Shown: positions 36,888-45,369 of the stretch, one piece after another
Numbering within the stretch: position 1 is the first letter of the stretch
Layout: each line of letters starts with the position of its first letter
Assembly (NCBI RefSeq): GCF_017888565.1
Contig: NZ_JAGHFX010000035.1
Location: forward strand, 1-64,000
Direction of reading: 5' to 3'
Origin: Clostridium sp.
Lineage (GTDB): Bacteria > Bacillota > Clostridia > Clostridiales > Clostridiaceae
Length of the DNA: 64,000 nucleotides
The notes under the pieces: generated by a model
Told to the model about the DNA's origin: nothing
Seen by the model: the letters and a program-made list of their open reading frames with translations, nothing else
Databases searched by the model: none
Position numbers and translations under genes: made by a program

Positions 36888-38813
36888 ATGATTAGAATTT
36901 TAATTGGGAGTCCTATTCATCAAAAGCCCATTATTTTAAAAGAATTCCTTATGTCATTAAAAGAATTAGATTCAGATGATTTATATATTGAGTATTGTTT
37001 TATTGATGATAATGATATAGAAGAATCTTCACTAATATTAAATAAGTTTAAAGAATATGTGAAGAAAGTTACTATTTTAGAAAGTAAAGAAAGTACCTCT
37101 TCATATATATGTGATGATTATACTCATAGATGGTCAAATGATTTAATAAGAAAAGTGTCAAACTTTAAAAATACTATAATAGAAAAAGCAGTAAAAGAAG
37201 ATTATGATTATCTTTTTCTTGTAGATTCTGATTTAATAATGCATTCTAAAACATTAAAAAGGCTAGTATCATTAAATAAAGAAATAGTTTCAAATATATT
37301 CTGGACAAGATGGCAACCTAATAGTTATGAGCAACCACAAGTTTGGTTAAAGGATATGTACACTTTATATAATTTTGAACATGGAGAAAACTTGAGTGAA
37401 AGTGAAGTTATAAAAAGAACATCAGATTTTATTAATATGCTTAGAAAACCAGGGACATATAAGGTTGGAGGACTCGGAGCATGCACTTTGATATCGAAAG
37501 GAGCACTTTTAAAAGGGGTAAATTTTAATCCAGTTTATAATATTTCCTTTTGGGGGGAAGATAGACACTTTTGTATAAGAGCAGCTGTACTAGGAATTCA
37601 ATTATATGTAGATACCTATTATCCGGCTCATCATATATATAGAGATGAAGATTTAAAAAAAGTAGATCAATATAAAGAATCAAATAATATAAGAGATTTT
37701 CAAATTTATAGTGCTAAAGCATATGATACATTGAAGATAGCTTTAGAAGCAGTTAGAGATTATAGTTATAAAGAAGATATCCCTTTAAATCATCTAGAAT
37801 ACTTTGGAGAAGAAGAAAAAGCTAGATTAAAAAGAGAGTTAATAGCAAATCGAGGAAGAGTATTAGAAGAAAGAATAACAAATAAAATAAATATAATAAG
37901 TCATCAAACACCATATACTGATAACGTTAATGAAATAGTTATTAAAGTTATTTATAGCGAATCAGGATATAGAAATAACTATAGTTATTATGAAGAGAGT
38001 CAAAGTGAATTTACTTTACAGATGGACAAAAATGAAAATTATAAAGTAGTTCAATGGATAGTCGAAGGTAAAAAAGAACCTGTAATTAAGCCTTTGGTAA
38101 GGAAAGCTAAAGAGGAAGGTAATAAACTAACTTTATCAATGGTAGTTAAAAATGAAGAAAATAGATTTTTAAAAGCAGTGTTAGAAGATGCTAAACAATA
38201 TATTGATAATGCAGTTATAATTGATGATGGGAGTACTGATAATACTGTAGGAATAATAAAAGAAGTGTTAGGTGATATACCATATATATTAGTAGAAAAT
38301 AAAGATTCAAAATTTAGTAATGAAGTTACCTTAAGAAAGCAACAGTGGGAAGAAACTATAAAGATTAATCCTGATTGGATAATATTTTTAGATGCTGATG
38401 AGATATTTGAAAATAGATTCAAATATAATGTAAGGGATTTAATGAAGAATACTGAAGTAGATGGTTATATGTTTAGGTTATATGATTTTTGGGATGAAGA
38501 TCATTATAGAGAAGATAGTTTATGGAATGCTCATAACACTTATAGATTATTTATGATAAGATATCAAGAAAATTATAATTATAAGTTTAGAGAAACACCG
38601 CAACATTGCGGAAGGATGCCATATAATTGCAATAACTTATCATATGAGTTAAGTAGTTTACGATTAAAGCATTATGGGTGGTCTAGATTAGAAGATAGAG
38701 AAGAAAAGTTTGAAAGATATATGAATCTAGATCCAGAAGGTAAGTTTGGAATTCTTGCACAGTATTATTCAATATTAGATAAAAATCCAAACTTAAAAAA
38801 GTGGGAAGAGTAG
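36888..38813 (+). CDS. Two-domain glycosyltransferase
   Basis: A 641-residue protein with two GT-A modules. The first (about 1-290) starts RILIGSPIHQKP and has DYLFLVDSDLIMHSKTL, a DxD-type site, and ISFWGEDRHFCIRA. The second (about 415-641) begins LTLSMVVKNEENRFL, contains IDDGSTDNT and a clear DADE at WIIFLDADEIF. A middle region (about 290-410) links them. It suggests synthesis of an alternating or two-step glycan. ATG follows GGAGGA. Divergent from the family 2 enzyme at 35689, so the two probably act on the same surface polymer. Confidence 0.82.
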   Translation: MIRILIGSPIHQKPIILKEFLMSLKELDSDDLYIEYCFIDDNDIEESSLILNKFKEYVKKVTILESKESTSSYICDDYTHRWSNDLIRKVSNFKNTIIEKAVKEDYDYLFLVDSDLIMHSKTLKRLVSLNKEIVSNIFWTRWQPNSYEQPQVWLKDMYTLYNFEHGENLSESEVIKRTSDFINMLRKPGTYKVGGLGACTLISKGALLKGVNFNPVYNISFWGEDRHFCIRAAVLGIQLYVDTYYPAHHIYRDEDLKKVDQYKESNNIRDFQIYSAKAYDTLKIALEAVRDYSYKEDIPLNHLEYFGEEEKARLKRELIANRGRVLEERITNKINIISHQTPYTDNVNEIVIKVIYSESGYRNNYSYYEESQSEFTLQMDKNENYKVVQWIVEGKKEPVIKPLVRKAKEEGNKLTLSMVVKNEENRFLKAVLEDAKQYIDNAVIIDDGSTDNTVGIIKEVLGDIPYILVENKDSKFSNEVTLRKQQWEETIKINPDWIIFLDADEIFENRFKYNVRDLMKNTEVDGYMFRLYDFWDEDHYREDSLWNAHNTYRLFMIRYQENYNYKFRETPQHCGRMPYNCNNLSYELSSLRLKHYGWSRLEDREEKFERYMNLDPEGKFGILAQYYSILDKNPNLKKWEE

Positions 38814-38904
38814 TGATAAATTAAAAAGTTTATGCTATGTTAGCTAGTTTTGTAGTATTTTGTGTTATAAAGTGCGAATATAAAGGCTACGATAACTAGA
38901 TATG

Positions 38905-39130
38905 TTCAATAAGCTAAATAGCTATGCAGGCATTGAATACTTAGTGAAGCTAGCTGAACTTAGTATGAAAGCCCATCTACTGAAGCTTCTCTGAAGTAGA
39001 TGTTCCTATTAAATTTTGGAATAACTACTATGCCAAGAGTTTTGGTTAACTCGCTGCACTCAGACAATTAAGCAACACTAAGACCTAGTAGTTATTTCTA
39101 CGCCAAATACTTCTAATTGCTCGCTATATG
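38905..39130. mobile_element. Nested insertion 1 inside copy A
   Basis: A 226-base block absent from copy B, flanked by ATATG on both sides, which may be a five-base target duplication. It holds hairpins CATCTACT/AGTAGATG (38974-39002) and AATAACTACTA/TAGTAGTTATT (39020-39096). The latter encloses a 21-base motif at 39047-39067 that recurs inverted in insertion 2. Confidence 0.65.
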
Positions 39131-39229
39131 CTTATTCCACCGTCTATTTATATTCGTCAACTTATATTTTACCACTTTACACCGTTAAATTAAGAATTAG
39201 CCTTATTAATGATATGTATTAAATTGGAG

Positions 39230-39361
39230 ATTTTATTATAATGAGAAACTACAATTCTTATTTAAGATATCTAAGATGGCGTTAAGAATTTTTATTGTTT
39301 GAGCGCAGCGAGTTATAAAAATTTAGTCATCTTAGATATCTTAAATTTAGAATTGTATTCG
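39230..39361. mobile_element. Nested insertion 2 inside copy A: large palindrome
   Basis: A 132-base block absent from copy B. Its core, 39251-39356, is an imperfect palindrome with about 28-base outer arms (39251-39278 with 39328-39356), an inner AATTTTTAT/ATAAAAATT stem and a GAGCGCAGCGAG apex. The motif 39295-39315 matches insertion 1 in reverse orientation at 19 of 21 positions. It looks like a small palindromic mobile element. Confidence 0.7.
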
Positions 39362-39420
39362 ATATTATATAAAAATCGGAAAGTTAATACATATCATTAT
39401 GTTTAATTCGCAATTTATAA

Positions 39421-39552
39421 ATGTTATAAATATAAGAAGTAATATCATTTGTTTCATTGTAGATTATATTTTAATTTACAATATATAAAAGAGGCTGTTG
39501 AAAAAGATACTTAATGTAAAATTATAGCCCCTTGAATTAAAGTTTAATATAA
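39421..39552. other. Spacer between copy A and the flavodoxin gene
   Basis: AT-rich; a weak imperfect hairpin pairs GAGGCTG near 39491 with GCCCC near 39526 and may end the minus-strand flavodoxin transcript. Nothing else is visible. Confidence 0.4.
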
Positions 39553-40032
39553 TTATAAGTTTATTTTCTCAATTTCAGATATTAATGATTTTATATCATT
39601 TTCATTTGGGTGGTTTAATGATTCTACAAGATTATATTTAATTGCTTCAAATTTTTCAGGCATAGCTTCTTTTATCTTATTTTGAATAGCATCTGATACT
39701 CTGCCTTGGCACATATATGTTCCTATAATAGTATTAGATTGAGGTACTAATTTTTTTACGCTATCTAAAATCCCACTAAAGTATTCTTTTGTATTATCAT
39801 ACCCGGCAGTTCCAAATATAAATACCTTCTTACCAGAAAGTTTCTCTATAAATGCTTTAATATCTGCTCCACAAGAGTTTCCTGCCGTCCAAAATCCTAC
39901 AAATATAATATCTGCTTCAAGTGCTTCATCACAAGGTTTCCCAAAATAACACTCACCAACTTTATTTTTAATTGTTTCTGCTAACTTTTTTGTATTATCA
40001 GTTACACTGCTAAAAACTATTGAATATTCCAT
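39553..40032 (-). CDS. Flavodoxin family protein
   Basis: A 159-residue FMN-binding electron carrier. The N-terminal phosphate loop is SSVTDNTKKLAE, a diverged T-x-T-G-N-T, followed by FVGFWTAGNSC at the second FMN loop and FGTAGYDNTKEYF at the third. It lies 109 bases downstream of the hydrogenase-like gene on the same strand and may exchange electrons with it. Its short leader has two AT-rich palindromes resembling PerR boxes. Partner and reaction are unproven. Confidence 0.82.
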   Translation of the reverse strand: MEYSIVFSSVTDNTKKLAETIKNKVGECYFGKPCDEALEADIIFVGFWTAGNSCGADIKAFIEKLSGKKVFIFGTAGYDNTKEYFSGILDSVKKLVPQSNTIIGTYMCQGRVSDAIQNKIKEAMPEKFEAIKYNLVESLNHPNENDIKSLISEIEKINL

Positions 40033-40070
40033 TTTTTCTCCTTATCATACGCTAGAATTGTTGAATTATT

Positions 40071-40103
40071 ATATAATAATTACTATATAATAATAACTAT
40101 TAT
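40071..40103 (-). promoter_or_regulatory. Two PerR-like palindromes upstream of the flavodoxin
   Basis: ATATAATAATTACTA (40071-40085) matches the PerR consensus at 12 of 15, and ATAATAACTATTAT (40090-40103) is a near-palindrome of the same type. They lie 39-71 bases before the flavodoxin ATG. The AT-rich context makes this a weak call. Confidence 0.35.
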
Positions 40104-40141
40104 ATATAATATCATATTTATAATTGTAGAGCTACTAATTT

Positions 40142-41494
40142 TTATTTAAAATCTCTATGGAATATTGCAGTCTTAGTATCATCTTCAAAGTCTCTTAAAG
40201 ATGTTATATTAAGTTTTGCTAAAACATTATCCATAGTAGTACTATGGGTTGCTACCTTTATTGGAGAATGATAAGCGAAATTATCTACAGCTATTTTCCC
40301 TTGTTCTTTTGGGATAATTGCTTTAGGACCACCAACACATCCCCCAATACAACCCATGCCTTCAACAAAGTTTGCTTTAATTTTGCCATTTAAAGCTTTG
40401 TTTAAGATATCTTTACACTCTCTTACTCCTTCAGCTCTGACAGAACTAAATAGCTTAGATTTTTCAGGATATAGTTCAGAAACAGCTTCACCAACTGCAA
40501 TGGAAACACCACCTGTACGGGCATATAATCTACCGCCTCTTGAGGCATAATCTTTAGAAGGAATACCTTGAAGCTCATTAGGATTAATTTCAAAAGCTTT
40601 AAATATATTATCTAGTTCTTGGAAAGTTAAAACAAAATCAATATCTTCAGCTAAGTCAGGTTCTTTTGCCTCAGCCTTTTTAGCTATACATGGGCCTATG
40701 AAAACGACTTTAGCATCTGGGTTTAATTTTTTTATAATTCTTCCAGCTCCAACCATAGGAGAAACAGATGGAGATAAATCTGGGACTAATTCTTTATATA
40801 CTTTCTTAAGCATTCCAACCCACATAGGACAACAACATGAAGTTATCATTAAATCGTTAGGACCGTTAACATGATGATTAAATTCAACAGCCTCTTTAAT
40901 AGTAATCATATCAGCAGCAAAAGCAACTTCAATCATATCAGTAAAGCCAATTTTAATAAAAGCAGCACGTAGTTGATCTATAGATACATCTTCACCAAAT
41001 TGCCCCATAATAGCAGGAGCAACTGCAGCTATAACTGTCTTATTGTTTTTAATTAAGTCCAATACAGGGATAAAATCAACTTTATCTAAAATCTTACCAT
41101 CCTTGCAAGCATCTATGCATAAGCCACAACCAACACATAAATCATAATTTATATATGTAGATTTATTATCATCATCATACAATATTGCATCAAATGGACA
41201 ACTTGATTGACAATTAAATTTCTTATTTGCATCTTGTTTACAATTAATACTACAACTATCTAACTTTTCTATAAATCTTTTGTTAACAGCATAATTTGTA
41301 ATTGCTTTCTTTATGTTATAAACATAGTTGTTATCAAAGTCTATAGAAACTCCACAAAGTGATGTAATAATTTTAAATGTTTCTTGAGGTGAAATTTCAT
41401 GACAGACCATAATTCTAGAAAGCGTTTCATCAAAGTTGTCTTCGTAATAAGATCTTACTAAAGTATCAAAAAGATCATTGTATTTATTATGCAT
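40142..41494 (-). CDS. [FeFe]-hydrogenase-type protein, group B-like
   Basis: A 450-residue iron-sulfur protein. Two cubane sites come first: C81-x3-C85-x9-C95-x3-C99 and C120-x2-C123-x2-C126-x3-C130. The H-cluster domain follows with L1 TSCCCPMW (C220-C222), L2 IGPCIAKKAE (C269) and L3 EGMGCIGGCVGGP (C382, C386). The extra Cys in L1 and GPC instead of MPC resemble the poorly characterised group B (CpIII-like) enzymes, not the fast group A type. It may evolve or sense hydrogen. ATG follows GGAGGT. The flavodoxin gene is downstream. Confidence 0.85.
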   Translation of the reverse strand: MHNKYNDLFDTLVRSYYEDNFDETLSRIMVCHEISPQETFKIITSLCGVSIDFDNNYVYNIKKAITNYAVNKRFIEKLDSCSINCKQDANKKFNCQSSCPFDAILYDDDNKSTYINYDLCVGCGLCIDACKDGKILDKVDFIPVLDLIKNNKTVIAAVAPAIMGQFGEDVSIDQLRAAFIKIGFTDMIEVAFAADMITIKEAVEFNHHVNGPNDLMITSCCCPMWVGMLKKVYKELVPDLSPSVSPMVGAGRIIKKLNPDAKVVFIGPCIAKKAEAKEPDLAEDIDFVLTFQELDNIFKAFEINPNELQGIPSKDYASRGGRLYARTGGVSIAVGEAVSELYPEKSKLFSSVRAEGVRECKDILNKALNGKIKANFVEGMGCIGGCVGGPKAIIPKEQGKIAVDNFAYHSPIKVATHSTTMDNVLAKLNITSLRDFEDDTKTAIFHRDFK

Positions 41495-41565
41495 TCATAT
41501 ACCTCCAAATAATTAATTTTCTATAGTTTAGTATATATAATTTACTAATTATTAATACTAAAAAG

Positions 41566-41764
41566 TTATAAATTCTGAATATAAAGGCTACGATAACTAG
41601 ATATGCTTATTCCTCATATTCTATTTATCTTCGCCAACTTTTATTTTTCCACTTAAAATTATTAATAAAGAATTAGCCTCATTAATGGCTTGTATTAAAT
41701 TGGAGATATTATATGAAAATCGGAAAGTTAATACATATCATTATGATTAATTCGCAATTTATAA
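41566..41764 (+). mobile_element. MITE-like element, copy B (uninterrupted)
   Basis: A 199-base non-coding element in the same orientation as copy A. Ends are TTATAAATTCTGAAT and ATTCGCAATTTATAA, inverted repeats with two mismatches. Internal identity to copy A is high at both ends (the 3' block of 59 bases has very few changes) and lower in the centre. It lies between the hydrogenase-like gene and the LytTR gene. Such elements normally depend on a transposase elsewhere. Confidence 0.75.
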
Positions 41765-41866
41765 TAAGTGTAACTTAGTATTTAAATAACGCATCTTAGG
41801 AAATTTATATTGATATATTTATTAAAAATAGTAGTATGAGATTATAAAAGTCTAAGAGGGGATATT

Positions 41867-42304
41867 ATGAAAGTAATAATTAATCAAGATGAAAATAATG
41901 ATGAAATTGAAATAGTGATAAATTGTAAAGCTATAGATGATAGTATATTAAAAATAATTGAAAAGCTAAGGGACGAGGAAAATATAATTACTGGTGTTAA
42001 AGATAGTAAAGTACATATTATAAAACCAGAAAATGTATTATATTTTGAATCTGTTGATAAAAGGACATTTATATATACTAAGGAAGAAGTATATGAAAGT
42101 AATCTTAGACTTTATGAAATTGAAGATAAGTTTTCAGCATATCATTTTTTTAGAGCATCTAAATCAACAATAATAAATATATCTAAAATATCAGTTATAA
42201 ATCCTGTAATTGGGGGAAGAGTAGAGGTTTTGCTTGAAAATAAGGAAAAGTTAATAGTTTCTAGGCAATATGTACCTATACTTAAAGCAAAATTAGATTA
42301 TTAA
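41867..42304 (+). CDS. LytTR family DNA-binding regulator
   Basis: A 145-residue regulator with a short N-terminal region (about 1-45) and a LytTR DNA-binding domain (about 50-145: SKVHIIKPENVLYFESVDKRTF, FRASKSTIINISKI and EVLLENKEKLIVSRQYVPILK). There is no receiver domain. The stand-alone LytTR followed by a DUF3021 membrane protein is a common Firmicute pair in which the membrane protein probably inhibits the regulator. ATG follows AGGGGA. Confidence 0.9.
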   Translation: MKVIINQDENNDEIEIVINCKAIDDSILKIIEKLRDEENIITGVKDSKVHIIKPENVLYFESVDKRTFIYTKEEVYESNLRLYEIEDKFSAYHFFRASKSTIINISKISVINPVIGGRVEVLLENKEKLIVSRQYVPILKAKLDY

Positions 42305-42318
42305 AAGGAGGGGATATA

Positions 42319-42750
42319 GTGAAGAATTTTTATAATATAGGATATGAAGTAAAAGCTCTAATAGGATTATTCTTTATGATGATAATTTTAACCTATGCAG
42401 TAGTAAGTTTTTTTATTGGAAATAAGATAATGCCTTTAGAATTATTATGGGAATTTATTTTATTAGCAATTATAGTTGGAGTAATTCAATTTATTTTATA
42501 TAATGAAAAGTTTTTATCGAAGATATCAATAAAAATAAAAACAGCAGCACATTATTTAATACTTTTAGGAGTTTTAAATATCTTCATTAAATATTTTAAT
42601 TGGATAGAACTATGGGGAATATCTTTTAAAGTGTTTTTTATAATATATACGGTTTATTTTATACTTATAACTTTAAACTTTTATTTTTATAAAAAAATAA
42701 CAGGAGAAAGGTTTAATGACAAATTAATAAAATATAAAGAGAATTTATAG
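42319..42750 (+). CDS. DUF3021 family membrane protein
   Basis: A 143-residue protein with four transmembrane helices, typical of DUF3021. GTG start at 42319 follows GGAGGGG. It lies 14 bases after the LytTR gene and 11 before the ABC ATPase gene, making one operon. It probably controls LytTR activity at the membrane, by analogy with other LytTR-inhibitor pairs. Confidence 0.85.
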   Translation: MKNFYNIGYEVKALIGLFFMMIILTYAVVSFFIGNKIMPLELLWEFILLAIIVGVIQFILYNEKFLSKISIKIKTAAHYLILLGVLNIFIKYFNWIELWGISFKVFFIIYTVYFILITLNFYFYKKITGERFNDKLIKYKENL

Positions 42751-42761
42751 GTGGTGTAAAA

Positions 42762-43643
42762 ATGGAAGCTATAAAAATAAGTAATTTAACTAAAAGTTAT
42801 GGGAAAAGCAGAGGAATAAAAAATGTAAACATAGAAATTAAGGAAGGAGAAATATATGGATTTATAGGGCCAAATGGAGCAGGTAAATCTACAACAATAA
42901 AGACGTTACTTAATTTTATTTTTCCAACATCAGGAAGTGCTAAGATATTAGGAAAAGATATTGTAAGTGAAAGTAAGCTTATTAAAGAGTTTGCAAGCTA
43001 TGTGCCAAGTGAAGTTAGATATTATTCAGAAGTTAAAGTAAAAGATATATTAAACTATGCAGCTTCATTTTTTGATTATAGTGATAGCCAGTATTTAAAT
43101 GAACTTTGTAATGATTTAGAAGTTGAGCTAGATAAGAAAATTGAAGAACTTAGCCTTGGAAATAAAAAGAAGGTTGCCATAGTTCAAGCCCTTTTAAGCA
43201 ATCCTAAGATAGTAATTTTAGATGAGCCAACAAATGGACTAGATCCATTAATTCAACAAAAGATATTTAATATATTATTAAAGGAAAAAGCAAAAGGAAA
43301 GACCATATTCTTATCATCACATAATCTTTCTGAAATAGAAAAATTTTGTGATAGAGTTGCAGTTATAAAAGAGGGGGAAATAATAGATATACTAGATTTA
43401 AATAATATGAATAGAGATTTAGGAAAAAGAATAACTCTAAAATCTAGTAATATAGATAAAAAAGAAATCGAGAAAATATCAGAAATCCTAAAATGTATTG
43501 ATGAAGAAATTGAGTTTATATATAAAGGAAATATAAATGAGTTAATAAATTTGTTATCTAAATATAACTTGGACAAGTTGTTAATTGAAGAAGTTAAATT
43601 AGAAGAAGCCTTTTTAAACTATTATGAAGGAGATAATAAATAA
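42762..43643 (+). CDS. ABC transporter ATP-binding protein
   Basis: A 293-residue ATPase with Walker A GPNGAGKST, Q-loop region FASYVPSEVRYYSE, signature LSLGNKKKVAIVQALL, Walker B IVILDEPTNGLDP and switch His in SSHNLSEIE. The C-terminal 80 residues are an accessory domain seen in ABC-2 drug or peptide exporters. It overlaps the permease start. The operon is likely controlled by its own LytTR regulator. Confidence 0.92.
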   Translation: MEAIKISNLTKSYGKSRGIKNVNIEIKEGEIYGFIGPNGAGKSTTIKTLLNFIFPTSGSAKILGKDIVSESKLIKEFASYVPSEVRYYSEVKVKDILNYAASFFDYSDSQYLNELCNDLEVELDKKIEELSLGNKKKVAIVQALLSNPKIVILDEPTNGLDPLIQQKIFNILLKEKAKGKTIFLSSHNLSEIEKFCDRVAVIKEGEIIDILDLNNMNRDLGKRITLKSSNIDKKEIEKISEILKCIDEEIEFIYKGNINELINLLSKYNLDKLLIEEVKLEEAFLNYYEGDNK

Positions 43644-44461
43644 TGAATATATTTAAGTTTGAATTTAAAAGAAATATAAAATCATTAGTATATTGGAGTA
43701 TAGGAACTTCTGCAATCGTAGTTTTATTTATGGCATTATTCCCAAGCATGAAGGATATGGGAATGCAAGAATTAGTTGGTGCAAAATTAGATTCACTTCC
43801 ACCAGCTATTTTAGAAGCTTTTAATTTTTCAAGCACTACTGATTTTAGTGATATAAATGATTTTCTTGGATATTGTCTCCAATATATTTCAATGGCTTTT
43901 GGTATTTATGGTGCAATGCTTGGAGTTAATTCTATAATAGAAGAGGAAAGTGAAGGGACAATAGAGTTCTTATATTCTAAACCAGTATCAAGAAGTAAAA
44001 TTCTTTGGAGTAAGATATTATCACGAGTTGTATCCTTTTATATATTTGTAATTATCATTGGAGCAGTTACAATAGGTATATCAATTGCAGTTAAACCAAG
44101 TGAAGTAAATACAATAGATCTTATAATGAATATAAAAAGTACGTTCATTGGAATGAGCTTTTTAGGATATATATTTATAGCAATTGGTATAGCTATATCA
44201 ACAATTTTGAAAAAAGGAAAAATGGCAACTAGTGTAGGAGTTAGTTTATTTTTTATGACATATATACTTGGGATTATATCTAAGCTAAAAGAAGAGTTTT
44301 CATTTATACAATATGTTTCTCCATATGAATGGGTAATTCCATCGAATATAATTAAGGATGGATTTCAAGTAAACTTTCTGATAATAGGATTTTTACTTAT
44401 AGTGATATCATTAATTACTGCTAACATTATTTATAAAAAGAAGGATATGAATATAAATTAA
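43643..44461 (+). CDS. ABC-2 family transporter permease
   Basis: A 272-residue membrane protein with six hydrophobic segments. The conserved EEESEGTIEFLYSKPVSRSKI block after helix 2 is typical of ABC-2 permeases of the YhaQ/NatB sort. It overlaps the ATPase stop by one base (TAATG). Exported substrate unknown; antimicrobial resistance or lantibiotic-like export are usual for such loci. Confidence 0.88.
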   Translation: MNIFKFEFKRNIKSLVYWSIGTSAIVVLFMALFPSMKDMGMQELVGAKLDSLPPAILEAFNFSSTTDFSDINDFLGYCLQYISMAFGIYGAMLGVNSIIEEESEGTIEFLYSKPVSRSKILWSKILSRVVSFYIFVIIIGAVTIGISIAVKPSEVNTIDLIMNIKSTFIGMSFLGYIFIAIGIAISTILKKGKMATSVGVSLFFMTYILGIISKLKEEFSFIQYVSPYEWVIPSNIIKDGFQVNFLIIGFLLIVISLITANIIYKKKDMNIN

Positions 44462-44465
44462 AAAT

Positions 44466-44507
44466 AAGGACAGGTTGTAATTTATAAATTATAACTTGTT
44501 CTTTTTT
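44466..44507 (+). terminator. Terminator of the LytTR-ABC operon
   Basis: A 16-pair stem using several G-U pairs (AAGGACAGGTTGTAAT with ATTATAACTTGTTCTT), then T-run. Confidence 0.75.
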
Positions 44508-44607
44508 ATAAATTAAGACAAACAAAAATGGATAAAGTTTGAGTGTACATAGACAAATATCCAAAATGGTTGTACAATTTAATTAAGAAAATATTGTGGA
44601 GGTAGTT

Positions 44608-45369
44608 ATGGATAATGAGTTTTTTGGGAGAGCGTCTATAGATGAGATAGAAAAAGGATTAGTAGAAAAGGAAGAATATATAAAATGTATAGTATGTGAA
44701 GAAATATTTATTAAAGGAAGAATATATGAAATAGGTGGCAACTTATATGATGCAAAAAAGGCTGCGCAGCTTCATATAAAGGAAAGGCATAATTCTATGT
44801 TAAGTTATTTATTAAATATGAATTCACTTTATACAGGAATATCATCATCTCAAAAAGCAGTAATTGAATTAATAGCTTTAGGACTTAGTGATAAAGAAAT
44901 AGCAGCCAAATTAGGTATTGCAAATTCGACTATTAGAAATCATAGGTATAAATTAAGAGAAAGAGAAAAACAAGCTAAGTTATTTTTAGCAACTATGAAT
45001 TTACTTTCTAAAAATACTAATAAAGATATAAATATTTTAGAAGAAGATGTTATATGTGATGCACATAAAGGAGCAACAACATTAGATGATAGGTTTAATA
45101 TAACCAAGGAAGAAAAAGTTAAAGTTATAGAAACTTATGTAGATGAAAATGGGGCATTAAAAAGTTATCCATCTAAGGAAAAGAAGAAGATTATATTATT
45201 AGAAGAAATAACTAAAAACTTTAATGTTGGAAAGAGATATTCTGAAAAAGAAATAAATAGAGTATTAAAAAGAATATATGAAGACTATGTAACAATAAGA
45301 AGAGCTTTGATTCAATATGGATTCTTAGATAGGTCTAAAGATTGTAGTGAATATTGGGTGAAGGAATAA
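44608..45369 (+). CDS. Zinc-finger-like / LuxR HTH / DUF2087 regulator
   Basis: A 253-residue predicted regulator in three parts. Residues 13-55 contain C-x2-C (CIVC) and later HIKERH, a possible zinc finger. Residues 75-120 hold a LuxR-type HTH (QKAVIELIALGLSDKEIAAKLGIANSTIRNHRYKL). Residues 185-253 are a DUF2087 domain (KKIILLEEITKNFNVGKRYSEKEIN, then DYVTIRRALIQYGFLDR). ATG at 44608 is used as GGAGG lies eight bases before it. Its stop overlaps the next GNAT gene, so they are coupled. Confidence 0.82.
   Translation: MDNEFFGRASIDEIEKGLVEKEEYIKCIVCEEIFIKGRIYEIGGNLYDAKKAAQLHIKERHNSMLSYLLNMNSLYTGISSSQKAVIELIALGLSDKEIAAKLGIANSTIRNHRYKLREREKQAKLFLATMNLLSKNTNKDINILEEDVICDAHKGATTLDDRFNITKEEKVKVIETYVDENGALKSYPSKEKKKIILLEEITKNFNVGKRYSEKEINRVLKRIYEDYVTIRRALIQYGFLDRSKDCSEYWVKE

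Larger units (their letters stand above)
38865..39420 (+). mobile_element. MITE-like element, copy A, interrupted by two nested insertions
   Basis: A 556-base non-coding element. Its ends are 15-base inverted repeats, TTATAAAGTGCGAAT and ATTCGCAATTTATAA, matching at 14 positions. It aligns with copy B (41566-41764) in three blocks of 40, 99 and 59 bases. Two stretches are absent from B: 38905-39130 (226 bases) and 39230-39361 (132 bases). Removing them leaves 198 bases against 199 in B. No open reading frame of note is present. No clear target duplication was found. Confidence 0.8.

Noticed and set aside
38820..39480. A coding gene in the long gap after the glycosyltransferase
   Set aside because: No frame of useful length has a ribosome site, and alignment with 41566-41764 explains the region as a non-coding repeat.
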